Assembly: GCA_038380795.1 (NCBI GenBank) | Contig: CM076268.1 | Span: 16,186,001 to 16,250,000, forward strand | DNA length: 64,000 nucleotides | DNA from: Pyrocephalus nanus | Taxonomy: Eukaryota; Chordata; Aves; Passeriformes; Tyrannidae | Reading direction: 5' to 3' | In this document: positions 1 through 28,770 of the stretch, piece by piece | How positions within the stretch are numbered: the first letter of the stretch is position 1 | How the letters are laid out: each line of letters opens with the position of its first letter | Notes under the pieces: generated by a model | Database searches by the model: none | Told to the model about the DNA's origin: nothing | What the model saw: only the letters and a program-made list of their open reading frames with translations | Program-made: the position numbers and the translations under genes

Positions 1-353
1 ATGTTTGAAGAAATTGTGGACTAACAGGAGAGCCAGCGGGGACAGGAGAATGGAGGGTTTGACCTGCCAGGGAGGGCTACGTGGATGATGTGACTGTTGA
101 AGACTGATGTGCGCGGCGATGAACTGGGCTGCCCTCACACCTGGGGCTGTCAGCGGCAGCTTCAGCGGAGGCGGGACGCGGCCGTGCTGGCCCCTCGCAG
201 TATCTCGGGAGAGGAGGAGCGAGCTGGGCAGGGCGCCGAGCGCGGCGGGCCCCGCTGCGTTACCGAGGAGAAAGAAAAGGTGCGAACAGGGCACGACGCG
301 GAGCTCGGCGGGCCCCGCAGCGGCATCTCCGCCCTCGCGGGGCGGGGCCCGCG

Positions 354-359
354 TTTGAA
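354..359 (+). promoter_or_regulatory. CHR-like element (TTTGAA)
   Basis: TTTGAA is the canonical cell-cycle genes homology region bound by MuvB in DREAM and B-MYB/FOXM1 complexes. A hexamer match alone is weak; its place in the promoter of a known G2/M gene is the support. Confidence 0.35.
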
Positions 360-392
360 ATGCCGTCCCGTGGTGCCCCGCGGCCGCCGCTG

Positions 393-397
393 ATTGG
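393..397 (-). promoter_or_regulatory. Inverted CCAAT box (NF-Y site)
   Basis: ATTGG sits within a TGATTGGCCG context on the plus strand, 86 bases upstream of the KIF11 ATG. NF-Y sites just upstream of a CHR are typical of G2/M promoters. Confidence 0.5.
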
Positions 398-417
398 CCG
401 CGCCGGGCGCTGCGCGG

Positions 418-423
418 TTCAAA
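418..423 (-). promoter_or_regulatory. CHR-like element, inverted (TTCAAA)
   Basis: This is the reverse complement of TTTGAA, 25 bases downstream of the inverted CCAAT box and 60 bases before the ATG. That spacing fits the CCAAT-CHR layout of DREAM/MuvB targets, and it is the better CHR candidate of the two. Confidence 0.45.
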
Positions 424-482
424 GCGGCGGTGGCGCGCGCGGCGCGTCCTGCTCTGGCAGAGCCTCCGCTCCCGGTCTCGGC

Positions 483-18156
<17,674 letters not shown>

Positions 18157-18600
18157 GATACATCTATTGCAGATCCTTGTTTTTAAAAATTTCTCATTGT
18201 CTTACTGAGCCATAATGTTTTTAGTTATTCTTGGTCTCTCTTAGTTGTGATGTATTGATGCAAAATTGAATCAAAAGACTGGCCTGCTCCATGTCGTGCC
18301 TTTGTCCCATTTTTATATGCTATGCTGGTAGCTTGCCAAGTATTAAGGAAAAAAAAACCCTGCATTATGGTGCTGTTATGTTTAAATATACTTCTGTGTT
18401 GTCAAGTAAGATATCATTTTCTGTTTCTCAGATTTAAAACACCAGAAAGGGATGTTGAAATATGCTTTGTCAGCGTTATCACCTACCATTTTCTAAATGA
18501 ATTACCTGTAAATAAGGGTTCTAGTTTTGTACCTGCTTTTTAATCCAGTTGCTCTCTTAAGTTTGGTACTTCAAATAAATTTTGATATATGAAAAACAAA
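18157..18600 (+). other. KIF11: KIF11 3' UTR
   Basis: Short AT-rich 3' UTR of about 440 bases. It is taken to end roughly 20 bases after the only well-placed AATAAA. Confidence 0.7.
18574..18579 (+). terminator. KIF11: KIF11 poly(A) signal AATAAA
   Basis: First canonical AATAAA after the stop codon. Cleavage is expected near 18590-18605. Confidence 0.75.
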
Positions 18601-21600
18601 TGTATAAACACCTCAGTGAAACAAACTTACCTGACTTTCTTATATTGCCATAATATAAGAATAATATATTTAATTTAACTAAAACCTTAGCACTCTGTCT
18701 TAAATCTTGTGCTGTCAGAAAAGGATAGTTCTCTCCCTTTCTTCATAATAGACAGTAGCTTTATTTCAGTGCCTCTTCACTCTGTGAAAACTAGTCTCAC
18801 TGCTGAGTCTGGAGGGGTTGGTTTGTTTGTTTGAACCCCACTGTTCTTATCTTTCTCTTAACCTGCAGCTGTGAGGTGTTGGCTGGGGGGGTACAATGTC
18901 AACCAGAGCTTGTGTATCATAGTCTGGCAGCATTTCTTTTGAGATCTAGATGCTGAACATTAAAACATACAAGCTTGGTTACAAATGCAGTTTCTGTGTT
19001 GTATAATAACAAGGCATTCCACTAATTGACAGCAGCAGTTTGACCAGCTGTTCTTTTCATGCTCCTTACATGGAAATTTGAAGAAAGCTTCAAGCTACAA
19101 AGAAGTAGATGAATAGGATTATGATGGGAATAGGGGAGAGATGCTTGAAGGCAACTATTATTTACATTGAAGCACTATTCTTAGGTAACAGTCCAAACAT
19201 GATTTAAGAGATTGTTCACTTTTCTATATCCAGCTTGCAGGCTTTATTGCAGGCTTAAGTTTTTTCAAATAGATGGTCCATGTATTTATTTGTCGGTGAG
19301 AAAGTATACCTTGGACACCATTTGGACAGCACACTGCAGTCCTAGTGCTAGAGAGAGACATGATTTCAACTATATCCTTCCGCTGATTCTCTGAACTCTA
19401 ACATGAGAGAGACCATTAATCACTTGTGTTTGCCTGAAACACCTCTCTCGACTCTTATTTATCCTCTCTTTTGCTGCTGTGGGCAAAGCTAATTGCTTTC
19501 TGACAGCCCAAGAGGAGGAAAAACATTAATTCCCTTTCAAATGCATAAAAAACACAAATATGGTTTTATTTTAAGGTTCGATGGGGGGAGTGTTATATCA
19601 TCTTAGTACTTGTATAACAAATTCTCTTGCTGTAAGAGGCTTGAAACATTGGAGGCTGGGGGATCATCTCTTTCAGAGCATGCTTGGTGTATTGTCAAAT
19701 ACTGGCACAAAAATTTCATGGGCTTAATTCTCTGGGGCCTAGGATACATTTTCTTGCACCATGGGCCTGTAAATCATTTATTAACTAAAATTCAGCCTGA
19801 AGGGTTGATCCTACAGCTGTATGGAATGGCCTAAACCAGAGGGGAGAGGCTCGTGCAAGCCTTTCTTCTTGCTCCACTTTCCCTCTGGAGTTCACAGGAT
19901 TGGTATGAACAAACTGGAATAGCCAGTACCTGAAGAGGCTTGCTTCCCCAAAATCATGACAGATTTTGTGTTTCCTGTCTTTATCCTCTTTGAAACTGTC
20001 TCCTCTATGGTGGGTGTTTGGTTCCCCCTGGTACAGGCACAAGCTCCTCTCCTTAACAGCTATAGAATTTTAGGGGCTGCTTGCCTACTTTCTCTTTTTC
20101 TAAAGCAGCCCTCAGAGTCATGTTGTTTTTTGTTTGCAATACTGGCAATGATCTGTCGATCATTGTTTCATTGGCCTAGGTATCCAGAGGTCACAGCAGA
20201 AAGCCAAGTCGGATGAAAAATCCGTATGCAGAACGTGTCCCAGCTTCTCTGTCCGTGCCTCCTCTCCCACTAGATGGCCCTAACACTAAAGGTTGGTCCA
20301 AGCTCAGGTACTGCCTCCTAACCAGGACTTGGAAATAAGAATTTTTCTAAGCTTTCTGTGAAGCATCTGTTGAAGAACATGTTTCAAAAAATAATATCAA
20401 ATTTACACTTCCACATGGAGAATTCCATATTCAAGCTTTGGTAAGGGGTTTTATGAAGTGCTGTGCTTGTGAAAAAGAGGATCCAGCTTTGCCGCAGGGC
20501 CAGTGGACATTCTTGGTAACTAAATTCTTCTCCTGGCCTGGTTTCTGGGTTCCCCACCATGTGGGCATTGCTCAAAGCAGAAAGCAATGCCTACTCGTTT
20601 TGGTCTGTTGTACAATATATGATAGAAAAGGAGTGTAGGAAAAATAAAGCAAAGCTGTTTGTTACATGCAGTCAGTGGAATTGTAGTCTAATCCAGAGGG
20701 GGAAAGTGGCACAGTCCAGGCTAGTGTACATAGTGGGTTTGATTTTTATCCTGGTAAAAGTCATCCTTTACAAGAACAGTGTGAAGTGATTTCCACTGAG
20801 TAATAAGCAAGGTCTAATTCCTGACTGACTTAATCCAGCTGAGCATGAGGGAGAGTTGTAGTGACTGGGACTATAGCATATGGCCATGTTCTAATTAACC
20901 TGATAGGTGGTTTTTGGATTCTAAATTAGTGCCAAGTGAGACAGCTCTTGATTTAACCAAAAACTTACAGAGAATGAATGCAATGTGGGGAAATAAAATA
21001 AGGAAAAATATGTTTAAGTGCATGTAAAGGGGGAAATATGGAGAGAGCAATAAGAGGGCCACAAGAAGCACAGATAATTAAAGTCACCAGCTTGCTTCTC
21101 AAGTGAAAAAATGAGCAGTCAGGAGGAAATGAAAGAAAGGAAACTTCCTGCTTCCTCCTGGAAACTGGGGAGCTGGGGCACTTGCTGCATCAGAGTTGTT
21201 GGGGGCTGTAATGTTTATTTGAAGAGAGGGGAAGACTAAGCTGGCTGTCTGCTATTGATGGCTGCCTTTTATTTTGGGTATCAAACAATTGCATGAGGCT
21301 GCAGAGGGGTGAGGAGAAGGTGCATAGTTGCTAGACTGCTTTTCTTTTTCCTGTTAGGTGTCAGTCACCATTGCAATTAGCTGTTAAATGGGCAGAGGAA
21401 ACAAGAGGAAGCCTTTAACTCTTTGGAGTGATAAAAGAAAAAATAAAGCTAGAAAGACCTGGAAAAATAAACTTTAACGTTTCTTTTCCATGAAAAGGAG
21501 ATTAGAGGGGAAAAAAGGAAGAGTTTTAAAGTCTGAGAGCATTAAAACCAGGAAAATAAGTATACTTACTAACTATATATATTAAATGTTATACATTTTA

Positions 21601-22571
21601 AACAAGTGTTTACATCCATCTGACTACTATTTTTTTTCTTTCCCTGTTGCTAACTACTTTTCATGACAGAGGGCAATGTTCTTTAAACTGTATGCCCACC
21701 CACGCAGTTACTTTATAAAGTAAAATAGCAATAAATCATGCTAGGCCTTGCATTAGTAGGCTTTAAGTGACATGGTACTATAGGTGAGATGTAGACCACC
21801 TAGCAAAGTAGGCTGTTCTTTTAGGTTGAACACAAACTCCATCTACAGCAGCACTGCTACATAGCTCAGTCTTGAAAATGTCAAAAGTACAGTGACTGCA
21901 GCAAAGGGAATGTTTAAATCCCTACATTCACAATACTTCTCAAATCATCTTTGGCTTGCTAGAAAAGGGTCTAGCTAAGGGAAGGAGGGCACACCTTCCA
22001 GCTGCACAAGTGCTCTTCAGACAGATAAAAAGGAGCAAATGCTTGGTCTAGCAGTCCCTCATCAGGGAAGAAGATAGAAACAGGCTGCCATTTTTATGAG
22101 GTCTGAAAACTGTTCCATATTTCCAGCTTTCTAAAACTTTGAAACAATTCAGTTTTCAGGTGGTGTAAAGTTAAATTTTGTAAAATAATGGAGCTTAACG
22201 GGATTGCTTTCTTTTTCTCCAAAATACTAAACATATATAAATGTTCCCTTGACTACCTTAGTTATACTGAAATGCTTTTGTGACTCTTGCTCTATTCCTA
22301 ACTTAAACATTGTAATTCAAAGAATGAGGCACAATGACTAAAACTTTGAAATTGCCTAGGGCATTTCCTTTATTAAAAATTATCAAGTGAAGGGATGAAA
22401 TAAGCAAAAATATCGCATAAAAGTACCTTAGATTCCTTCAGAGCTTTCCAGTTCTTGTTGACATACATGTAGTTTTTATTATAATTTTATTCTGATAATT
22501 TCCAGAGCACTAAAGCTACTATGTGAAGATTTTTTTTCTTGTGATAAAGAATTGTATTTTCATTGGCAGAG
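18601..22571. other. Intergenic DNA downstream of KIF11
   Basis: No exon, repeat family or RNA gene recognised. Open frames here are short and unlike known proteins. Base composition is ordinary. Confidence 0.65.
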
Positions 22572-22610
22572 GTTAATTAAAAAAAAAAAGATTTTTTTTT
22601 CCTAATTAAC
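22572..22610. repeat. AT-rich imperfect palindrome (39 bp)
   Basis: GTTAATTA plus an A-run is followed, with almost no spacer, by a T-run and TAATTAAC. The arms pair over about 17-19 bases with two mismatches. Each arm ends in a homeodomain-type TTAATTA site. Confidence 0.8.
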
Positions 22611-25020
22611 AAAGTTGTTTAAAGTGAAAAATAACAATTAGCACAAAAGACTATCTGCTCTTTTACCATTTTTAAAACAAAATAAATACATGGTAAGACA
22701 ATTCCCTTCCTCCTCATCCATTAAAGTAATAATATTGAATGCTGTTTCTCTGAGAACTGATTTCCCCACTGTGCAAGTCCAGTCTTTCTAAGTCTGCTAC
22801 AGTCACTTGATTTATAGTAGAGTAGTAAGGTGAAGGATCAGAATCTCCATTTCCCAAAGTACACACTGAGTTGACAATGATGCTTAAAAAAACCAAAGAA
22901 CAATTTAAGGCCTTGTTTGGTCTCCATGACCAAAAGATTTCAAGGTATTTGGAAGGGTTTGCCTGGAAGTTTTTTTCATCCCTCGTTCTGTATGTTCTTT
23001 CACAGGTTCTTCAAGCATACCTGCCTCCCCTACTTTGTTAAAATGACTTTGAGATCTTTCAGAATAGGCAGGATATTATTCTGCTATTAAAAGACCCACC
23101 ATCAGTTGAAGCTGGCACTGACTGCAGTGGCCACTGTATAATGGCAGTGTCCTTAGGCAGAGTGTGTGTCACAGAAGGAGGAACTTTTTAAATCTCCAGT
23201 GGCACAGATGGCACAGATAACCCCTGTCTTCTGGTACATCATGCTGAATCTGAGCACCACTGCTCCCTCTTTGAAAGTAAAAACTTGTAAATGTGTTTCT
23301 AAGGGAATAAATTACAGTTGGTGGGGGGAGGTTGGGGTTGCATTTTTTTTGTTGTGGGAGGTTTTTTTCTTTGGGCTTTTTTGATGATTTGGTTTTGTTT
23401 TGTTTTGTTTTTTGACACAGAAGAGATTAAGTAACCCCTGTTATATATAGATTGTTTGGAGAAACTGGTTTTTCACATTTCAATTAGTTTCCCCTAACAC
23501 TCAAACTAGAACCTAAGCGACATTGTCATTATGTTCAGAAGGTAAAGGAAACAAAGACGTGAATCACTTATCGTTTGTTATAGCCACCATTTTCTATTAC
23601 TTAATTAAAATATGACATTAATTTCAAAACCATTCAGCTATAGATACATATTTAAGTGGTTATAATGCAATAATGATAGGCTCCAAAATTTGGTTCATTT
23701 GCTCTAACAGTTTATTTTAGGAAACTCAGTCCAGCAGGATGAACCTTGAATATACAGATTAATGCAAGGAAGGAAATTTTATGATGTGTGTTAGTTAATA
23801 TAGAAGCCAATCTTATTAATCATGGATTTACAGAGGGCTGTTTTATTAGATGTTAACCATAGCTTATGTTGACAATTGATTTTCATTGTAGGACAACTAA
23901 ATTTATTATTTGTAAAAAGATAAAGATAATTAAATTGACTTTATAAAGGTTGCTATCATAAATGTTAGTACCTGTGAATAGCAAACATAAAACTGCCTTA
24001 GCAGCAAAAATTCATTTAAGTGATAGATGTGTTCTTTCCATTACATTTAATAGTCCTTGAACAGTTTTAGCCACCATTTTATTTTCCACAGTTAACACCT
24101 ACTGCTGTGAGAAACTGTTTGGGTTGAAGCCTCACTTTCAGTTTATTTTCTTTAAAATAAACCAGGATCAAAATATTTTTAAAACTATTCAAGTAAAACA
24201 AAACAAAATAAAACATTAAATACCAATGTATTATGCAATGGAGTTCTGTCCTGCCATTTCTCATGTTTGTCATTAAATTATATATATATTAGATTATTAT
24301 GTATGTTGAGAAATGTGTTGGATCTACAATAAAATCTGACACCTAGGGAGTTTTACTAATTAAAAAGAGTAATTATTAAGGAAGTTAATTTGGACCAGCA
24401 AAAATGAGAATACGTGTAACATATTTAATCTTTTTAAATTGTATTGTTTTTATGATGTGTCTCTCCATCCCTGAATACCATCTATCCATCAGGGTACAAT
24501 CTTTTGAAAATGTGGAGGAATACAGCAAATGTTACAGACCTTGGAAAAGCACCTTTAGTAATATCTTCAAACCTGGTGACAGTACATTCCTGAGCTTTGA
24601 CAATGTGGGAACTGTACAGTACAAATGTGATTCTATCAGAATGCTCACAATATATATAATATTAATCTTTGGTTCCTAGTTCTAATTTGCCACAACGTTA
24701 CGGGTTTGTAACGTGTTATCACTCCTTTGGTGTTTTGGAGCTGCAATGAAAGGAAAGAGGAATTACTTCAGGAAGATGTTCTAAACTATGGGAGACTGAA
24801 TATTTGAGAAGCTAAGTTTTTTTTGGAGGATCTTTGTATTATTTAAGCTAATTGTGATTAGTTCTTTGATGGTTTTGTGGCTTGTGGAAAGAAGGGTTAG
24901 CTAGATGTGAGAATACAGAGGAAGTGAGCAGCACATCACAAGAAGTGCAGTTTACCAGAGATGTGAGGCTGCTGGGCTGCAACAGAGATGCTGACCCAGC
25001 GTGTCTGGTGTATTCAGTTC
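22611..25020. other. Intergenic AT-rich DNA with candidate conserved element
   Basis: No coding content recognised. 23560-24100 is evenly AT-rich with many TAAT/ATTA and CAAT-type motifs and no visible repeat decay, the look of ancient regulatory DNA. A TTTTG microsatellite lies at 23392-23411 and an A-rich AAAAC stretch at 24196-24220. Confidence 0.4.
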
Positions 25021-28000
25021 ATAACATGGCAAATGGGTTTAGTGCCTAGAGCAAAAAACACTGAAATTCTTTGTAACTTGAATCAATGGTCGATATTCCT
25101 GTGGCGCTGTTACTGGTGCAGCTCTCTCTGACAGAAGAGCTAAAAAACATTTTGTGCCCACTGTATTTTGGATGCTTTGTAGTTCTTGGGTGGACACTCC
25201 TGATGATTTGACCCCAGAGCTCTTTTCTTCTTGCTCTAAGGGAAAGTACAAATCTTGCACTGCCAAGACCCAAGTATTACAGAGAAATTCCTCATCTCTG
25301 TGGCATTCCTGCTGCGTGAACAGCCACAGAAATCCAGCCAAAAGTGAGTACCCACTCCGAGTGACAGCGAGGAGGATGCAAACACATGGGTGCTGGCAAT
25401 TCATGCTGCCCTTCTTTGAGGGCTGCCTACCTGGCTTGTCAATAAAAGCTGCTGTCAAGGCATAGTTTATGTTTCTCTTCCTATGCCACTGCAGTTTGGA
25501 TCTTGTATTCATGGAGCTGCAATTATTTCTACTTGTGTTTTGTGTGCTGAGGGGCCCAACCTTAAACCCATATGTAGTTCTGTGCAAGAGAAGATGGCAT
25601 TTAATCCTCACCACCTCTTCAACAGCCATGTTGATTTTGATGGAGCTCAGAAATCCAGCTGAAGCTTTGTGGACATTGTCATCTTGTGGTCAAGCCACCT
25701 CTTGGTCCCATTTTCCTCCCAAAGCAACACATGGCCCAAATTCAACTTTCCTATGTATGTGCAGGCACCTACATGGAGGTACCAGATCAGAACCTTGTCA
25801 TACCCTGGTCTCTCCAATGTGAGGGACAGACAGGAACCTCACAGGATGATTTGTTGCTAGGTGCCCTGTGTGTTTCTCTCCATCCACCGCATGGGAACCT
25901 AAGGAGGTAGTGATTTTAATATGGATGCTACAAGCACATAGCTGCATCTGGGATAAGCATCACTCCCTTAAAATTCTCCTATTGTGATTTTTTTTTAATG
26001 TTAAAGACATTTATTGAAACATAAAATATAGACCCCTTGGCTGAATTTTGACTCTTCACAGCTACCTCACGCTGTCCATTTAGCCACCTTCAGGTTGTCA
26101 TAAATAGCACTTTCTGATTTCTCTGTGTGTGCATTTGTAGTGAAGGTGCTGAAGCCATTGCAAGAACCTGATCTTGTCTGGGTTTAATACATTACTTAAT
26201 CTGCTCAGAACTAAGCCAAGGCAGAATTATTCTTCAGGCAGTTTCCATTTTGAGGTAGTATTTACCTTAAATGAAAGGCCATGAGCCTGTTCAAAGACAT
26301 GATTTCCCCTCTCTCCTCTGCTGTCATTAAAATCAGATAACAGGAAGAGACAGTAAGATAACTGCCACTTATTTGGATTTCACTGAAGCTTTCAGGCAGA
26401 AATGGGGGATGCCAGCCAGAGCCAAATCAATTAATTTGAATGATTTGCTGATTATCTATGTTAGTTATTCTCTGGTTATCTTACCTGTTGTCCAGAACTA
26501 GCTCTTTGCTTTTGGTCTTAGGTTGGCTGTTTATTTTAACCTCTTATTCTAGGGAACATTCTGCATCATGAGAAGTGCACCCCAGTCTGTAGACAAAAGA
26601 GTAATTGGCAGTGGAAAAACTGAGGTTTGGTATTTTAATAACTGATTGACAGAAAAAAAAGCTTGATCATAGTTTTGCATGCATACATCTTAACTTGTTA
26701 GTGAAACAGGGTTAATAAAGTGGCCTTTAATAGCTCCTTTCAAGACCCTGGCTTAACGTTTGGATCACTGCTTTTGCATTATAATTAATGCTTAAATTAT
26801 GGAACATTCCAAGAGCCCCCCCATCAATGTACAATGAACAGGGCACTAAGTAGATCATACCCGTAGAAGAACTTAGTCTAAAAGACTGGTCAGGGAGCAG
26901 GTGAACAGACACAAGGAGGCACGGATGTGGTGACATGAACTCCAGTAGCAGCACACTGTGACAAAGGTAGGTGTCCAGACCCCCAATTTCCAGTCCAGAG
27001 TTGCTGAACTACAGCCTTCTCCTTCCCATCTGGCAGCATGGTGCTACTGCAGTCACTGCTGCATCCCTCACTGGCAGTCCATGCTCTCCATCCCAGTAGC
27101 ACCCAGACGAAAACAAGAAAATGAGTGCTGCTCCTAACACTTTGCTTGAATGTAAGCTTTCCTTCCATAGAGTCTACTGACATACAAGATGATGAACTAT
27201 AGCAAAGTTTAGGAAATTTGAGTCAATAACATTGAGGTGCTTGAGTTAAAGTACCGTGTGATGGTCAGACTGTGCAGTCTGACCTTCTCTTTCCTGCAAA
27301 CAAAGTATCTGAAACATTCTTCAAAATCCAAGAAAATGTTCTGTACTTTGGGGCTTCTGGTAACAAAGAGAAAATGAAGCCTTTGAATTTGATCTTCATT
27401 ACTTTTCAAGTGAGTCAGGCCCTCAGCCAACAGACAGTTTCCTTGCTTTTAACCACATGCATTTTAGCAGTATAATGTAGACAAACTTATATAGCTTTCT
27501 CAACAATAGAAATAAATCACATCAGTCTATTCATTACCATGCCTAAGTGAATTTTTCTGCAGTAACTAAGGCAGTTACACACAATCTGAGCTACTGCAGG
27601 AGAAGTTTGGAAGCAAAGGTGTGACTGAAGTGAGATATTGTCAATCTGAATGATGAAAGAAAGAAACCTCAATGACAAAGCAATACAGATGAAATCAGAT
27701 GACACATCTTGCAGCCAAACACACAGAACAAGAAATGAAAGCAACTCATGATGCTATCAGAATTATGAGCCAGTTTTCCCTCCCTCATGGACTGGAGCAA
27801 CTGGTGCAGCCTATGGGGAGAGGCTCTCTGCCCAGATAAGAGTGGCAGCCACAGAGCCAGGGCTCACTCCCTGTCTCACCAGCCTGCCCTCCTTTCCTTC
27901 CTCACCAGCTGCCATCCTCTCCTTTCTGTGTGTGTGTGTACAGCTCTGCTCATTTTGCTTGTCAGTCAGGACAAACTGAGAAGTCTGAGGAGAGACTGAT

Positions 28001-28429
28001 AAACCAGCAATTACAGAGCAAAGTCAACAAGCAGAGATGGCACCATGCTGGCTGGTGGGAGCATTTGTTCAGTGAGGGGAGAGAGGTCCAGAAGCAGATA
28101 CAACTTTCACAGCACAGATAACAGGTTTTCTCTTGACATGAGTCCCCAGCAAAGTTGATCCAACCTGTAATATCTGCAAAATCAAACTTTTGTCTGGGCC
28201 AATAAACCTAGCCATGCTGAAACCTTAAAATATCCCATTTCAGTCTTACACTTACACTTTGCTGTAAACATCATGTTTATGTAATATCAGCTGGATCAGA
28301 CCTGATAAAAGCATCCAAAGAGGAATTTAAGTGTTGCAGTCAATTTTTGGCTTAAAGATTATGTTTTCTAAACTTATAGGCATCTGTTGACATCTGTGCA
28401 TCTCGTTAAGAAAGGAGCACTAGAGCTGC
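25021..28429. other. Intergenic DNA, no supported gene
   Basis: A 196-codon minus-strand frame (25039-25629) and a 117-codon plus-strand frame (25469-25822) occur here. Neither resembles a known family or has splice or promoter context, so they are not called as genes. Otherwise nothing was seen. Confidence 0.6.
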
Positions 28430-28770
28430 TTTACTAAGACAGGCCATTAAATCCAGTGTCTTCTTCCTGTCAGTGACCAGAAGAGGCTACTGAGGGCAAC
28501 TGTGTGAGAAACAGGCACCAGTAGACAAATCCTTTCCTGCCTTCATCAAACAGCAGTGTAAGGGCTTCCTGAGCCAAATGTTGTGAAGTAAGCTACTGTG
28601 TTTAATACTCATCAATGTACCTATCATCCATTAATTTATCTTCTCTTTTTCTGAACCCCTTTGTACTTTTGGCATCGAGCGCTTCCCATGGCATCAAGTT
28701 CCACAATTTAATTATGCACTGTGTGAAAAAGTACTTCCTTTTGTTTGTTTTAAACCTACTAGAACAGAAT
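28430..28770. mobile_element. Old amniote interspersed repeat (CR1/L3-type)
   Basis: Wording such as TTTGTACTTTTGGCATC, AGTTCCACAATTTAATTATG and GTACTTCCTTTTGTTTGTTT is characteristic of a dispersed repeat in bird and reptile genomes that I associate with CR1-like LINEs. The exact family and orientation are not certain. A 110-codon frame starting at 28615 is largely a translation of this repeat. Confidence 0.5.

Larger units (their letters stand above)
1..482 (+). promoter_or_regulatory. KIF11: KIF11 CpG-island promoter and 5' UTR
   Basis: The 480 bases before the KIF11 start become strongly GC- and CpG-rich from about position 110, and the island runs into intron 1 to about 900. No TATA box is visible, as expected for a housekeeping or cell-cycle promoter. 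An inverted CCAAT box lies at 393-397, with CHR-like hexamers at 354-359 and, inverted, at 418-423. The transcription start is not determinable; the 5' UTR is probably short and lies between about 420 and 482. No coding exon of the neighbouring IDE gene was recognised. Open frames on both strands here are by-products of base composition. Confidence 0.75.
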
